Source: Bacteroides sp. 214 (GTDB lineage: Bacteria; Bacteroidota; Bacteroidia; Bacteroidales; Bacteroidaceae). From it: DNA of 64,000 nucleotides. The stretch covers positions 1 to 64,000 of the forward strand of contig NZ_QVML01000019.1 in NCBI RefSeq assembly GCF_010501015.1, read 5' to 3'. Below are positions 8,644 through 17,408 of this stretch, one piece after another; position 1 is the first letter of the stretch, and the number at the start of each line of letters is the position of its first letter. Below the pieces are notes generated by a model. The model did no database searches and was not told the origin of the DNA. It was given only the letters and a program-made list of their open reading frames with translations. The position numbers and the translations under genes are program-made.

Positions 8644-9705
8644 ATGAATAAACAAGCCGTTGTACTTAGTACGTCTCTCGAGGAGACACTCAGAGAAGTT
8701 GTCAGCCAATATGTTTTCGATAAATTATTTATATTGACCGATACGCATACTGCTGCTCTTTGCTTGCCGCGTATTTCCATGCTACCTGCGCTATCGGGTT
8801 ATACGGAAATCTCGATTGCTGCGGGCGATGTTCACAAAACTCTTGATACGCTTGCCACTGTGTGGCAAAAACTAAGCGACGGTGGTGCCACACGTCACTC
8901 TTTATTGATAAATCTAGGCGGTGGCATGGTAACCGATCTTGGAGGTTTTGCCGCGGCAACCTTTAAGCGGGGTATGCAGTACATCAACATCCCCACTACG
9001 CTTTTGGCTATGGTCGATGCTTCGGTAGGAGGTAAAACGGGTATTAACTTCAACGGTTTGAAGAATGAAGTTGGCGTGTTTGCACCAGCGAATACAGTGA
9101 TTCTCTATGCTGGTTTTTTAGAGAGTTTAGATAGAGAAAACTTTTTTTCGGGTTATGCCGAAATGTTGAAACATGGCTTAATAAGTAACAACGAACACTT
9201 CAATGAATTGCTCTCTTTTGATGCAGATGCAATAAACTACACAGCATTGGGCAAACTGGTAGCTCATTCGGTACGAATAAAAGAAGAGGTTGTTAATCAA
9301 GATCCTTTTGAACGTGGCATCCGTAAGGCGCTGAACTTGGGACACACAGTGGGGCATGCGTTTGAAAGCCTTGCCTTAGCCGAGAATCGTGCGGTATTGC
9401 ATGGCTATGCGGTAGCATGGGGATTGGTTTGCGAGCTATATTTGTCGTGTGTTAAAACGGGATTCCCTAAAGAAAAACTGCGTACAGTGGTTCAATTTGT
9501 CAAGGAAAGCTATGGCTTGTTCTATATTGAATGTGATCAATACGAACAGCTTTACACGTTTATGCAGCACGATAAGAAAAACAGGGCAGGGGTTGTTAAC
9601 TTCACGTTACTAAAAGATGTAGGTAATATCGTGATAGACCAAACAGCAGATAAGCAACAGATATTTGAGATGTTTGATTTTTATAGAGAGTGTATGGGGA
9701 TTTAG
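8644..9705 (+). CDS. aroB: 3-dehydroquinate synthase
   Basis: A 353-residue cytoplasmic enzyme converting DAHP to 3-dehydroquinate, the second step of the shikimate pathway. The NAD-binding GGGMVTDLGGFAAAT stretch (about 91-105), the PTTLLAMVDASVGGKTGIN segment (about 118-136), and the metal-binding histidines in LGHTVGHAFE and LHGYAVAWG are all present. Length is typical. It is expressed from a single promoter and followed by tRNA-Pro. No other aro genes are nearby. Confidence 0.95.
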   Translation: MNKQAVVLSTSLEETLREVVSQYVFDKLFILTDTHTAALCLPRISMLPALSGYTEISIAAGDVHKTLDTLATVWQKLSDGGATRHSLLINLGGGMVTDLGGFAAATFKRGMQYINIPTTLLAMVDASVGGKTGINFNGLKNEVGVFAPANTVILYAGFLESLDRENFFSGYAEMLKHGLISNNEHFNELLSFDADAINYTALGKLVAHSVRIKEEVVNQDPFERGIRKALNLGHTVGHAFESLALAENRAVLHGYAVAWGLVCELYLSCVKTGFPKEKLRTVVQFVKESYGLFYIECDQYEQLYTFMQHDKKNRAGVVNFTLLKDVGNIVIDQTADKQQIFEMFDFYRECMGI

Positions 9706-9715
9706 GATTAAATCT

Positions 9716-9747
9716 TTTGGCAGTTAAAAAACTTCCCTGTATATTTG
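9716..9747 (+). promoter_or_regulatory. tRNA-Pro promoter (TTTG-N20-TATATTTG)
   Basis: The best promoter in the window: -33 TTTG at 9716-9719, 20-base spacer, -7 TATATTTG at 9740-9747. This is the Bacteroidota housekeeping sigma consensus and supports the taxonomic call. Confidence 0.8.
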
Positions 9748-9758
9748 CACCCGCAATT

Positions 9759-9833
9759 CGGGGTGTAGCTCAGCCCGGTTAGAGTACTCGTCTGGGGGGC
9801 GAGTGGTCGCTGGTTCGAATCCAGTCACCCCGA
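9759..9833 (+). tRNA. tRNA-Pro (anticodon GGG)
   Basis: A 75-base cloverleaf. The acceptor arms CGGGGTG (9759-9765) and CACCCCG (9826-9832) pair perfectly, with discriminator A at 9833. The anticodon stem CTCGT/GCGAG closes a seven-base loop CTGGGGG, giving anticodon GGG. The T arm has GGTTCGAATCC. The 3' CCA is not encoded. Confidence 0.95.
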
Positions 9834-9836
9834 CTT

Positions 9837-9882
9837 GAAAAGAAAGGAGTTAAGCAAATCGCTTAGCTTCTTTTCTTTTTTT
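9837..9882. terminator. Imperfect bidirectional terminator
   Basis: An interrupted stem (GAAAAGAAA...TAAGC / GCTTA...TTCTTTTC) followed by T-rich sequence. It sits between tRNA-Pro and the convergent methyltransferase gene, overlapping that gene's last codons. Confidence 0.5.
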
Positions 9883-10840
9883 GTGCCTGTTGAGCACTAA
9901 GAGAGTTCCTTTCCCAAAAAACGCCATCGGTATAACCTTGAATAGAATTGTCATTCTCTGCAAGTTGCAAACGCTTTTCGGCCCAAATGCAATACTCTTC
10001 ATTCATCTCTACACCCACATACTGCCGCTTTAGTTTTTTAGCAACAACAGATGTTGTTCCAGAACCTAGGAAAGGATCAAAAACCACTCCTCCTTCCGGA
10101 CAAGAAGCCAATATCAGTTTGGCAATAAGTTTCTCTGGCTTTTGAGTTGGATGGTCTGTGTTTTCCGGCATTGACCAATATGGAATGCTGATATCGTCCC
10201 AGAAGTTAGAGGGGTATGTCAACCTGAAGTTGCCCTCTTCAGTTTTTTCCCAGTCTTTAGGTTTTCCATCTACTTTGTAAGGAGCAATGACTTTTCTCTT
10301 CATTTTCACCGATTCGACATCAAAATAATAATTGTTTTTATCTTTTACGCCAAACCAGATGTCTTCCATCCCATTCTTCCAATTGCTTAATGCGCCTCTT
10401 CCTTTTTCTCTTTGCCATGTAATTCTATTCATCACAGTCAAGTTCTCCTCCATTACTTTCTGCAAAGCAGAAGTACATTTCCAATCTCCACAAAGATAGA
10501 GAGAACCATTTTCCTTCAATAAGGCAACAATTTTAGGAAACCATGATCTGAGGTACTCCAAATAGCTGCTGCTATCCGAAGACTTAAATTTGAAGCCATG
10601 AAAGTCTTTATCAAGATTATAAGGTGGGTCAATAATGATAAGATCGGCAAATCCTTTTGGTAGCTTTTCCAACGCATCAAACAAATCGGCATGTATTGTT
10701 TTGTTGATTACTTCATCAATAGCAAAACAATCATCACGTTCAATATTGCAAAGTTGTTCTATATATTGTTTTCGCTCTTCATCCGCAATAGTTAATGTTC
10801 TATTTCGTTCGGCTCTTTTCTTTTCTTTATTATCGCTCAT
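9863..10840 (-). CDS. Orphan beta-class DNA methyltransferase (N6-adenine or N4-cytosine)
   Basis: A 325-residue amino-methyltransferase. The catalytic motif IV DPPYNL is at residues 71-76 and the SAM-binding motif FDPFLGSG at 254-261, i.e. the beta-class order with the catalytic motif first. TDHPTQKP at about 228-235 precedes motif I as usual. The stretch between (about 130-225) would hold the target recognition region. No restriction endonuclease or specificity gene is adjacent on either side, so it is an orphan, perhaps used for regulation or as an anti-restriction trait. The target cannot be read from the sequence. A TACTTTTG promoter element lies 68 bases before the ATG. Confidence 0.85.
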   Translation of the reverse strand: MSDNKEKKRAERNRTLTIADEERKQYIEQLCNIERDDCFAIDEVINKTIHADLFDALEKLPKGFADLIIIDPPYNLDKDFHGFKFKSSDSSSYLEYLRSWFPKIVALLKENGSLYLCGDWKCTSALQKVMEENLTVMNRITWQREKGRGALSNWKNGMEDIWFGVKDKNNYYFDVESVKMKRKVIAPYKVDGKPKDWEKTEEGNFRLTYPSNFWDDISIPYWSMPENTDHPTQKPEKLIAKLILASCPEGGVVFDPFLGSGTTSVVAKKLKRQYVGVEMNEEYCIWAEKRLQLAENDNSIQGYTDGVFWERNSLSAQQAQKKKRS

Positions 10841-10907
10841 GCTTTGATAAATTACTTTTTGTAATCCTGTAGAACCTACCCTTTTGAGGTGGTTATCTTA
10901 CTATGTA

Positions 10908-10915
10908 CAAAAGTA
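10908..10915 (-). promoter_or_regulatory. -7 promoter element for the methyltransferase (TACTTTTG)
   Basis: TAnnTTTG match on the minus strand; predicted start near 10901 leaves a leader of about 60 bases before the ATG at 10840. Confidence 0.55.
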
Positions 10916-11110
10916 ACATTTTTTTAGTGAGGAGTGGCAGTCTTATCTTTTAATCGTATCAACATATTGTTCTGTATTTGATGTATATGACGGTGTAAAT
11001 ATCATACAAAATAAGGAGGATGTGTGTTATAGGATGTTAATTCGCATTTGGATATTTAATCAGAAAACACTATCTTTCGTATAACAAAGATATACGGGAA
11101 GTATATACCA
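10916..11110 (+). other. Intergenic stretch, possible small plus-strand transcript
   Basis: No gene is supported here. The plus strand has a near-match -7 element (TGTATTTG, 10973-10980), a strong purine-rich AAGGAGGA at 11013-11020, a 16-codon open frame 11034-11084, and an inverted repeat TATCTTT/AAAGATA at 11071-11092, all followed by the terminator at 11111. Together they could be a short RNA, but each element alone is weak. Confidence 0.25.
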
Positions 11111-11150
11111 ACAGGGGCGGAAATCCAATGGATTTCCGCCCCTGTTTTTT
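11111..11150 (+). terminator. Strong rho-independent terminator hairpin
   Basis: A perfect 16-bp stem (11111-11126 with 11130-11145) with a 3-base loop and a T6 tail on the plus strand. There is no annotated plus-strand gene before it; the nearest is tRNA-Pro, separated by the convergent methyltransferase gene. Confidence 0.8.
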
Positions 11151-11169
11151 AGCCAATTAGCTAAAACCC

Positions 11170-11279
11170 GGTTACCACTAATGCACAAAGTGTTAACCAT
11201 CGGGACCCTTTGTGGTTACCACTGATGCTTGTTCTGGTTACCACTGGCACTAAGAGTGGTTACCACTGCTGCAAAAATG
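11170..11279. repeat. 22-bp periodic degenerate array (GGTTACCACT family), 5 units
   Basis: GGTTACCACT begins at 11170, 11214, 11236 and 11258, and a degenerate copy (GTTAACCATC) at 11192, so five units sit at an exact 22-bp spacing. Only the first 10 or so bases are conserved; the rest varies. The core GGTTACC is nearly its own reverse complement. It lies between the terminator at 11150 and the end of the ABC permease gene. The remaining 11280-11432 is A/T-rich with nothing recognised. Confidence 0.8.
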
Positions 11280-11432
11280 GTTTGAAAAATAGCGATGTTT
11301 GTTTTGTTGTAGTTTTTATGATATTACCAAAATAAACAACCTGTTTTTTGCCAAAACAGAAAAGTTAATAGTGTATAAATTGATCAATCTGAGAAGTGTT
11401 GCAAATCGGTTATATATTTATACATTCAATCG

Positions 11433-12407
11433 TTATTGTTTTGTGTTCATTCTATCCATAACAACAGCCAGTAGAATAACGAAGCCTTTAACAACTTGCT
11501 GCCAGAAGGGTGAAATGTCCAATAACACTAAACCATTGTTTAGGGTTCCAATAATTAATGCACCGATAACAGTTCCCATAATTGTTCCTTTACCACCACT
11601 CAATGATGTGCCGCCGATAACAACAGCGGCAATTGAATCTAGTTCATATCCACTTCCTGCATTTGGCTGTGCAGAATCTAAGCGGGCAGTAACCAATAGT
11701 CCTGCTACAGCACACAACACTCCTGTTAATGTGTAAACCAATATTTTTACTTTATTGATATTAATACCCGAAAGTAGCGTTGCTTTTTCATTACCTCCAA
11801 TGGCATAAATGTAACGCCCGGTCTTGCTTTTTCGAATGAAAAAAATGAATCCTAATATAATAATCAGGGCAATCCAAACAGGCATAGGCACACCTAAGAA
11901 CCAACCGGTTCCCAGATAAGAGAACTTATCTCCAAGTCCGGTAATCGGATAACCGTTGGTGTAAAGCATGGTTAGCCCACGAGCGATAGTCAGCATAGCC
12001 AATGTAGCTACGAAAGGCGGTACTTTGAACTTTGTAACCATCAATCCATTAAAGAAACCGAGGGCACCACCAACCACTAATGCTGCCAATATACACCCCA
12101 GAAATGTAAACCCGATAAATGTATCAGTCCCTGGCAAACTAATTCCATTCCGCAAAAACCCGGCAGCAATGGCACCAGAGAAAGCAAGGATAGAACCAAC
12201 GGAAAGATCTATTCCGCCAGTCAAAATAATCATGGTCATCCCTACGGATATGCACAGGTTAACCGAAACCTGACGAAGAACATTAAAAAGATTATCCGAA
12301 GTAGCAAAATTATCCGATAGGAAAGTCATGACCACTACCATAAGTAGCAGGGCGGCTAAAGGTCGTAATACGGCTATTTTTGCAGAAGTTTTAAGAGTGA
12401 TATTCAT
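11433..12407 (-). CDS. Ribose-type sugar ABC transporter permease (RbsC family)
   Basis: A 324-residue inner-membrane permease with about ten hydrophobic segments. The GGIDLSVGSILAFSGA segment (about 63-78) and VIGGTSLSGGKGTIMGTVIGALIIG near 265-290 are hallmarks of the BPD_transp_2 (RbsC/AraH/XylH) family. It is the last gene of a four-gene operon read leftwards: binding protein, DUF2291 protein, ATPase, permease; the gap to the ATPase is 18 bases. ABC sugar importers of this class are uncommon in Bacteroidales. The substrate cannot be assigned. Confidence 0.88.
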   Translation of the reverse strand: MNITLKTSAKIAVLRPLAALLLMVVVMTFLSDNFATSDNLFNVLRQVSVNLCISVGMTMIILTGGIDLSVGSILAFSGAIAAGFLRNGISLPGTDTFIGFTFLGCILAALVVGGALGFFNGLMVTKFKVPPFVATLAMLTIARGLTMLYTNGYPITGLGDKFSYLGTGWFLGVPMPVWIALIIILGFIFFIRKSKTGRYIYAIGGNEKATLLSGININKVKILVYTLTGVLCAVAGLLVTARLDSAQPNAGSGYELDSIAAVVIGGTSLSGGKGTIMGTVIGALIIGTLNNGLVLLDISPFWQQVVKGFVILLAVVMDRMNTKQ

Positions 12408-12425
12408 AAGTTACTTGTTTTATTG

Positions 12426-13985
12426 TTATGATTGATGACAAGGTAAGGAGGCCTTTAGAATAGCCTCTTCTGTAAACTGGTCGCTAGTAAACTCTCCGGT
12501 AATGCAACCATTGCATATCGTTATAATCCGATCGGAAATAGCCATAATCTCGGGTAACTCGGAAGAAACTACGACAACAGCCAGAGAACGGGCAGCTAAT
12601 TCATCAATAAGTTTATAAATTTCATTTTTAGCATTAATATCTATTCCACGAGTAGGTTCATCCAGTAGTAAGACCTTGGGGTTGGTGAGCAACCATTTCG
12701 ATAACACAACCTTTTGTTGATTACCTCCACTCAAATTGCCTACGATTTGTCGGCATGAGTGCGACTTGATGGAGAGCTTTTCTCTAAACGATTCTGCTAC
12801 TGCTTCTTCGGATGGGTAATGAAGAAAACCAAATTTGAGCACGTGCTTTATGGAAGCCAAACTAATGTTGCAGCCAATATCCATCCCCAACACCAATCCA
12901 TCGTTCTTCCGGTCTTCGGGAATCAAAGCAATGCCATTTTTAATTGCATCTTTCGGACTTTTTATAGTTATATTCTTTCCAGATACGCGTATCTGTCCAC
13001 TACATAATTGCTTATGTACGCCAAATATGGCTTCAAAAAGCTCGCTTCTTCCTGCTCCCATCAACCCGTAAATTCCCAGTACCTCACCGGCGGCAACATG
13101 TAGATTTACATCTTTAACCTTATATCTGTTTTTATTTTCGGTATCGCGCATTGAGAAGTTAATCAGCTCAAGTGCCTTTTCACCTTTTGGATGTTTCCGC
13201 TTTACAAAAAGATCTTTCCGGTCACGACCTACCATCAAACGAATGATTTCGTCAGTAGATACACCGTCTGCCTTGTATTCGCCGATGAATTTACCGTCGC
13301 GCAGAACAGTTACAAAGTTTGCCAGACGCCTCAATTCGTCCATCTTATGCGTTATATAAACAATGCCTACACCTTTGGAGGTAAGTTCTTCTATTTGTTC
13401 AAAAAGTATCTGGGTTTCATTTTCGGAGAGTGAAGAAGTAGGCTCATCCATGATAAGTACTTTTATGTCAAATGCTAGTGCTTTAGCTATTTCTACAATT
13501 TGTTGCTGACCTACGCGAAGTTCACTTACAAGCTTGTGCGTATCTTCGGTAAATTTGAAGCGATTAAGAATTAGTGCTGCATCAGCATGCATTTTCCGAT
13601 AATCTATCAATCCTAATCTATTCACTGGCTCACGTCCCAGATAGATATTCTCGGCAATAGATAAATGCGGTACAAGATTCAGCTCCTGATGAATCATGGA
13701 TATACCACAGCGTGCAGCTTCGGATGTATTGCGGAAACATACCTTCACGTCATCCAGCAACACATCACCTTCATATTCGGAATATGTGCCCGAAATGATA
13801 TTCATTAAAGTAGATTTTCCGGCTCCATTTTCACCGACAATCGCATTTACCTTGCCGGCATAGATGTTAAAGTCTACCCCATCAAGCGCCACAACCCCAG
13901 GCCAACGTTTCGTTATGCGTCTGGCTTTTACTAATGGCTGAGGAGTAGAAGGGCAAGTATGAGGTCTTTCGGCTGACTGATTCAT
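12426..13985 (-). CDS. Ribose-type sugar ABC transporter ATPase, two fused ABC domains (RbsA/MglA family)
   Basis: A 519-residue cytoplasmic ATPase with two nucleotide-binding domains. The N-terminal one has Walker A GENGAGKST at 51-59, a degenerate signature RVGQQQ and Walker B LIMDEPTSSL. The C-terminal one has the degenerate Walker A GAGRSE, the full signature LSGGNQQK and Walker B LLLDEPTRGID. This asymmetry is normal for RbsA/MglA. It energises the permease at 11433. Its ATG overlaps the stop of the DUF2291 gene by four bases, indicating translational coupling. Confidence 0.92.
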   Translation of the reverse strand: MNQSAERPHTCPSTPQPLVKARRITKRWPGVVALDGVDFNIYAGKVNAIVGENGAGKSTLMNIISGTYSEYEGDVLLDDVKVCFRNTSEAARCGISMIHQELNLVPHLSIAENIYLGREPVNRLGLIDYRKMHADAALILNRFKFTEDTHKLVSELRVGQQQIVEIAKALAFDIKVLIMDEPTSSLSENETQILFEQIEELTSKGVGIVYITHKMDELRRLANFVTVLRDGKFIGEYKADGVSTDEIIRLMVGRDRKDLFVKRKHPKGEKALELINFSMRDTENKNRYKVKDVNLHVAAGEVLGIYGLMGAGRSELFEAIFGVHKQLCSGQIRVSGKNITIKSPKDAIKNGIALIPEDRKNDGLVLGMDIGCNISLASIKHVLKFGFLHYPSEEAVAESFREKLSIKSHSCRQIVGNLSGGNQQKVVLSKWLLTNPKVLLLDEPTRGIDINAKNEIYKLIDELAARSLAVVVVSSELPEIMAISDRIITICNGCITGEFTSDQFTEEAILKASLPCHQS

Positions 13986-14614
13986 GGTTGCTTGATTTGA
14001 AGTTGTATGGGTATTATTTCAACAGCTTTCATAGGAAGCTGACGCGGGTTGACATCAGTTGCACCTACAAATTCAACCATAGCACCAGGTATGAACCGAC
14101 CGTAGAGTGGAGTAATTATATCTTTTACTATGCGGTCATTGATCTCAATGGCAACTAAATTGAAATCCATTGTGGTTTCAAATTCATCAAGGTTAAAATG
14201 TCCCGACGCTTCACGTACGGTATTGCTGAAAATAGAGCCAATACGAATCTGATAACTAGTCCTACTATCAGATTGCAAAGTAACAATTTCATTCTCTACC
14301 TTTGCAATTATGGCCTCCCCTTTTATCAGTATGGAATAAGGTGCTCCAATACCCAATGTGTTACCATGTTTACCGATCAGCTCTGTTGGATTCAGAGAAA
14401 GCAGTTGGTCAAACTCCTGCATGTGAAGCGCTTTTTCCTGCAATTCTTCAACACCGGTCTCCCAAAAAGTGTCGATTGCCCGGGCCGGGTCAAATATCTG
14501 TGCTTTAATGGCTTCTTGTCGTTCCGATAAACTGGTTATGTAAACGGAGTTATAAAGAAGAAATGCCGCGACAACGAGACCTGCTCCCCATTGTATAATC
14601 TTTTTCATATTCAT
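13982..14614 (-). CDS. DUF2291 family periplasmic protein of a sugar ABC operon
   Basis: A 210-residue protein with an N-terminal hydrophobic segment (about 8-27) and no lipobox, so anchored or secreted. The TFWETGVEELQEKALHM and GIGAPYSILIKGEA segments, and a C-terminal beta-rich part, fit DUF2291, a family found almost only beside RbsABC-type importers; its biochemical role is unknown. Two ATGs (14614 and 14608) are possible. It follows the binding-protein gene by 6 bases and overlaps the ATPase gene by 4, so it is part of the same operon. Confidence 0.78.
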   Translation of the reverse strand: MNMKKIIQWGAGLVVAAFLLYNSVYITSLSERQEAIKAQIFDPARAIDTFWETGVEELQEKALHMQEFDQLLSLNPTELIGKHGNTLGIGAPYSILIKGEAIIAKVENEIVTLQSDSRTSYQIRIGSIFSNTVREASGHFNLDEFETTMDFNLVAIEINDRIVKDIITPLYGRFIPGAMVEFVGATDVNPRQLPMKAVEIIPIQLQIKQP

Positions 14615-14620
14615 ACTCGT

Positions 14621-15553
14621 CTATTTTAGATACTCCTTAACGTTGTCAATTGTAACCAGATTTACTGCGATAGGCATTTTCTGCGCGAAATCGGTATCGC
14701 CTTTTAAGTATCTGTCGGCAAGCTCGGCTGCATTTTGAGCCATAACAGCAGGCGATTGCATACCGGTAGCTACGATTTTGCCTTCACTAATGGCTTTTAC
14801 AACATCCTCTTCGCCATCAAAGCCAAATACCGAAATCTGATTGGCTTTTCCAGCCGCCAGTATCGCCTGATAAGCCCCCATTGCCATAGCATCATTTCCG
14901 CAGAACACAGCAATAATGTCGGGATGTGCTTGCAGAATAGATTCCAGCACTTCCATTGCTTTATTGCGGTCGAAGTCGGCACTTTGTTGGGCTACCATTT
15001 CCAAACCGGGATAATTATCTACCACGGCATGAAAACCTTTTGAACGATTCCAGGTGTTATTGTCGCCAACAAGTCCAAGCAATTCCGCATATTTCCCTTT
15101 CTTTCCAACAGTAGCTACAAAATGCTGCCCTAGTTGCACGCAGCCACTAAAATTGTCGGAAAGGATTTGGCAAGTGGCCAGTCCTCGCACACTAATTTCC
15201 CTATCCATACAGAATACCGGAATATCGGCCTGCTTGGCAGCTCTTACATTAACAATAGAGCCATTGGCGTCTGTGGGGTTAAATAGAATAGCCCGAAAAC
15301 CGGAAGCAATGATGTTATCAAAATGCTCAGTTTCTTTCGACGAGTTGTTTTGGGAGTCAAAAATAACGGCTTCATATCCCAGCTCTTGTGCACGGGCTTT
15401 AGCTGATTCGCCCAGTACAACAAACCATGGGTTGTTCAGGGTGGATATGACAATGGCTATTCTCTCTTTCTTCTCGCCGCCCCGGGATCCGCAGCCGGAT
15501 AATAAAAGCAACGGACAGAGAAGGTAAATTAAATAAGATGTAACGTGTTTCAT
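14621..15553 (-). CDS. Sugar-binding lipoprotein of ribose-type ABC importer (Peripla_BP_4)
   Basis: A substrate-binding protein of about 310 residues. I start it at the ATG at 15553, which gives a lipoprotein signal with lipobox LLSGC; the open frame runs on to 15640 but those residues lie over the promoter. The [13 protein letters not shown] start, [14 protein letters not shown] and [14 protein letters not shown] segments are typical of the RbsB-like family that binds pentoses and related sugars. The predicted promoter (TATGTTTG at 15569-15576) lies within a palindrome AAACATacATGTTT, a possible operator. Substrate unknown. Confidence 0.88.
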   Translation of the reverse strand: MKHVTSYLIYLLCPLLLLSGCGSRGGEKKERIAIVISTLNNPWFVVLGESAKARAQELGYEAVIFDSQNNSSKETEHFDNIIASGFRAILFNPTDANGSIVNVRAAKQADIPVFCMDREISVRGLATCQILSDNFSGCVQLGQHFVATVGKKGKYAELLGLVGDNNTWNRSKGFHAVVDNYPGLEMVAQQSADFDRNKAMEVLESILQAHPDIIAVFCGNDAMAMGAYQAILAAGKANQISVFGFDGEEDVVKAISEGKIVATGMQSPAVMAQNAAELADRYLKGDTDFAQKMPIAVNLVTIDNVKEYLK

Positions 15554-15568
15554 GATATTAAATAAATG

Positions 15569-15583
15569 CAAACATACATGTTT
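15569..15583 (-). promoter_or_regulatory. Promoter element with overlapping palindrome for the ABC operon
   Basis: Minus-strand TATGTTTG (15569-15576) matches TAnnTTTG. It is overlapped by the perfect palindrome AAACATacATGTTT, which could be an operator. The predicted leader is only about 10 bases. Confidence 0.45.
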
Positions 15584-15652
15584 GTTAAATTCCATACCCG
15601 TTGTTTTTGTTAATAAAGTAGGATTTTCTGCCAAAAACAACCTTTTTTGACT

Positions 15653-15809
15653 CGTCGATGCCCATCGACGACCTAAACTTAGCTCGGTTTGCTCCGTCGT
15701 TGCTCATCGACGACGAGAACTTAGCTCGGTTTGCCCCGTCGTTGCCCATCGACGACGTGAACTTAGCTCGGTTTGCCTCGTCGATGTCCATCGACGACGT
15801 GAATTTACC
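15653..15809. repeat. 42-bp tandem array (two inverted 21-mers per unit), 4 cores
   Basis: ATCGACGAC recurs at 15664, 15706, 15748 and 15790, an exact 42-bp spacing, with AACTTAGCTCGGTTTGC between. Each unit holds an inverted pair, clearest at 15653-15670 (CGTCGATG cc CATCGACG). The two 21-base halves of a unit match each other in inverted orientation at about 13 of 21 positions. The array is flanked by an inverted TAGGATTTT / AAAATCCTA pair (15619-15627, 15853-15861). It sits in the region between the divergent ABC operon and Sde182-like genes. Both strands read open through it as 14-residue repeats; I do not call these genes. Confidence 0.85.
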
Positions 15810-15904
15810 TGCAAAACGACCTTTTCTGTGTGTTTACAAATGAAATAAATAAAAAATCCTATTCTTTTGTCAATCCTTCACAGTGCTACTTTTCCTTATC
15901 ATGT

Positions 15905-15912
15905 TATATTTG
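15905..15912 (+). promoter_or_regulatory. -7 promoter element (TATATTTG)
   Basis: Plus-strand TAnnTTTG match 54 bases before the ATG at 15966; likely drives the two Sde182-like genes. Confidence 0.6.
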
Positions 15913-15965
15913 CCCAAGGTATTATTTCCTGTACTTTTGATGAAAATTAAAACTTCATATTATCC

Positions 15966-17390
15966 ATGAAAAAACAATTAATGAAGACGGGCATTACATG
16001 TATGCTTTTAGTCTTTCTATGCGTGGCTAATCTAAATGCCGAATCAATGCGTCCGCGTGTGCTTGTTCTCACTGATATTGAGAATGAACCAGACGATGCC
16101 ATGTCCTTGGTGCGTTTCCTTACTTATTCCAATCAATGGGATGTTGAGGGGCTGATTGCCACCACTTCTATCCATCAAAAGCAAGAAATTGCCGCATGGC
16201 GCATCCGCGAAATTGTAGATGCGTATGCCGAAATAAGAGACAATTTGCTTATACATGAGCCTGGCTATCCATCTGCAGAGCATTTACGTTCTGTTATAAA
16301 GGAAGGACGTGGAGATTATGGGATGAATGCCGTTGGCGATGGGATGGATTCGGATGGGTCGGACTGGATTATACAATCAGTAGACCGTGACGAGCGTCCT
16401 CTTTGGGTGCTTGTTTGGGGTGGCCCAAACTGTTTGGCACAAGCACTGTGGAAAGTCAGCCAGACGCGTACTCCAGAAGAAGTAAAGACCTTCGTTTCTA
16501 AGCTCAGAGTGTACACCGTTTCGGATCAGGACGATAGTGGCCCTTGGATAAGGAAGCAGTTTAAGGAGCTGTTCTACATCGTCAGTCCCGGATTTCACCC
16601 CTATGGCGGCTATCATTACTGCACCTGGAGTGGCATCAGCGGCGATAAGTTTCATGGGCGTTTCACCGGTGCCGATTTTAGTCTTGTAGACAATCCTTGG
16701 CTGGATGAACATATTCGTAGTAAAGGACCTTTGGGTGTTCAATATCCTCACATGACTTTTTTGATGGAAGGCGATTCGCCTACATTCATGTACCTTATCA
16801 ATAATGGCTTAGGTTCTTCCGAACACCCGGATTGGGGTAGCTGGGGAGGACGTTATGAGTATTACCAACCACGAACCGAAAGGTGGTTTCTCGAACCCGA
16901 AACTCGTTCGATATGGGGAGATGCACAAGATGAAGTACTCGGCATAGACGGTAATTGGCATACCAGCAACAAAGCCACCATCTGGCGTTGGCGTGAAGCA
17001 TACCAGCATGATTTTGCCGCACGTATGGATTGGACCATCAAGCCTTATGAAGAAGCCAATCATCCTCCGCTTCCACAGTTAGGGCACGATTGGCTGATGA
17101 CGGCTAAAGTAGGCGATCGTATAGAATTAAGTGCAACCGGTTCTACCGACCCCGACGGGGATGAGCTCTCTTACAGTTGGTTTTATTACCCGGAAGCAGG
17201 TTCTTATATCATATCTTCGGGCAGAACAGGAAATCCTCTTGAAATAAATGATGCAGATAAAATGAATGCCTGGTTCACCATTCCCAAAAGCTCAAGATTG
17301 GGAACTATGCACATCATATTGGCTGTTACAGATAATGGAACTCCCGCATTAACTCGCTACAAACGCGTGATAATACACGTAATTCAATAA
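15966..17390 (+). CDS. Secreted Sde182/DUF1593 nucleoside-hydrolase-like protein, paralogue 1
   Basis: A 474-residue exported protein with a signal peptide ending near LNAES (about residue 26). The N-terminal domain resembles inosine-uridine nucleoside hydrolases: the metal-binding start is [16 protein letters not shown] (about 34-49), where nucleoside hydrolases have DxDxxxDD. After this comes the DUF1593 core (about 50-370) and a C-terminal beta-sandwich (about 385-474) with [19 protein letters not shown], as in the Sde0182 cellulose-binding protein. The activity of the family is not established. It is followed 18 bases later by a paralogue, and divergent from the ABC importer, suggesting a joint role. 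Confidence 0.82.
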   Translation: MKKQLMKTGITCMLLVFLCVANLNAESMRPRVLVLTDIENEPDDAMSLVRFLTYSNQWDVEGLIATTSIHQKQEIAAWRIREIVDAYAEIRDNLLIHEPGYPSAEHLRSVIKEGRGDYGMNAVGDGMDSDGSDWIIQSVDRDERPLWVLVWGGPNCLAQALWKVSQTRTPEEVKTFVSKLRVYTVSDQDDSGPWIRKQFKELFYIVSPGFHPYGGYHYCTWSGISGDKFHGRFTGADFSLVDNPWLDEHIRSKGPLGVQYPHMTFLMEGDSPTFMYLINNGLGSSEHPDWGSWGGRYEYYQPRTERWFLEPETRSIWGDAQDEVLGIDGNWHTSNKATIWRWREAYQHDFAARMDWTIKPYEEANHPPLPQLGHDWLMTAKVGDRIELSATGSTDPDGDELSYSWFYYPEAGSYIISSGRTGNPLEINDADKMNAWFTIPKSSRLGTMHIILAVTDNGTPALTRYKRVIIHVIQ

Positions 17391-17408
17391 ACATTAAACA
17401 CTAAAATC

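Noticed and set aside
15585..15843. Two open frames over the 42-bp array (68 codons minus, 61 codons plus) with 14-residue repeats
   Set aside because: Both strands are open simply because the unit is a multiple of three without stops; no promoter or ribosome site fits, and the region is a shared promoter region.
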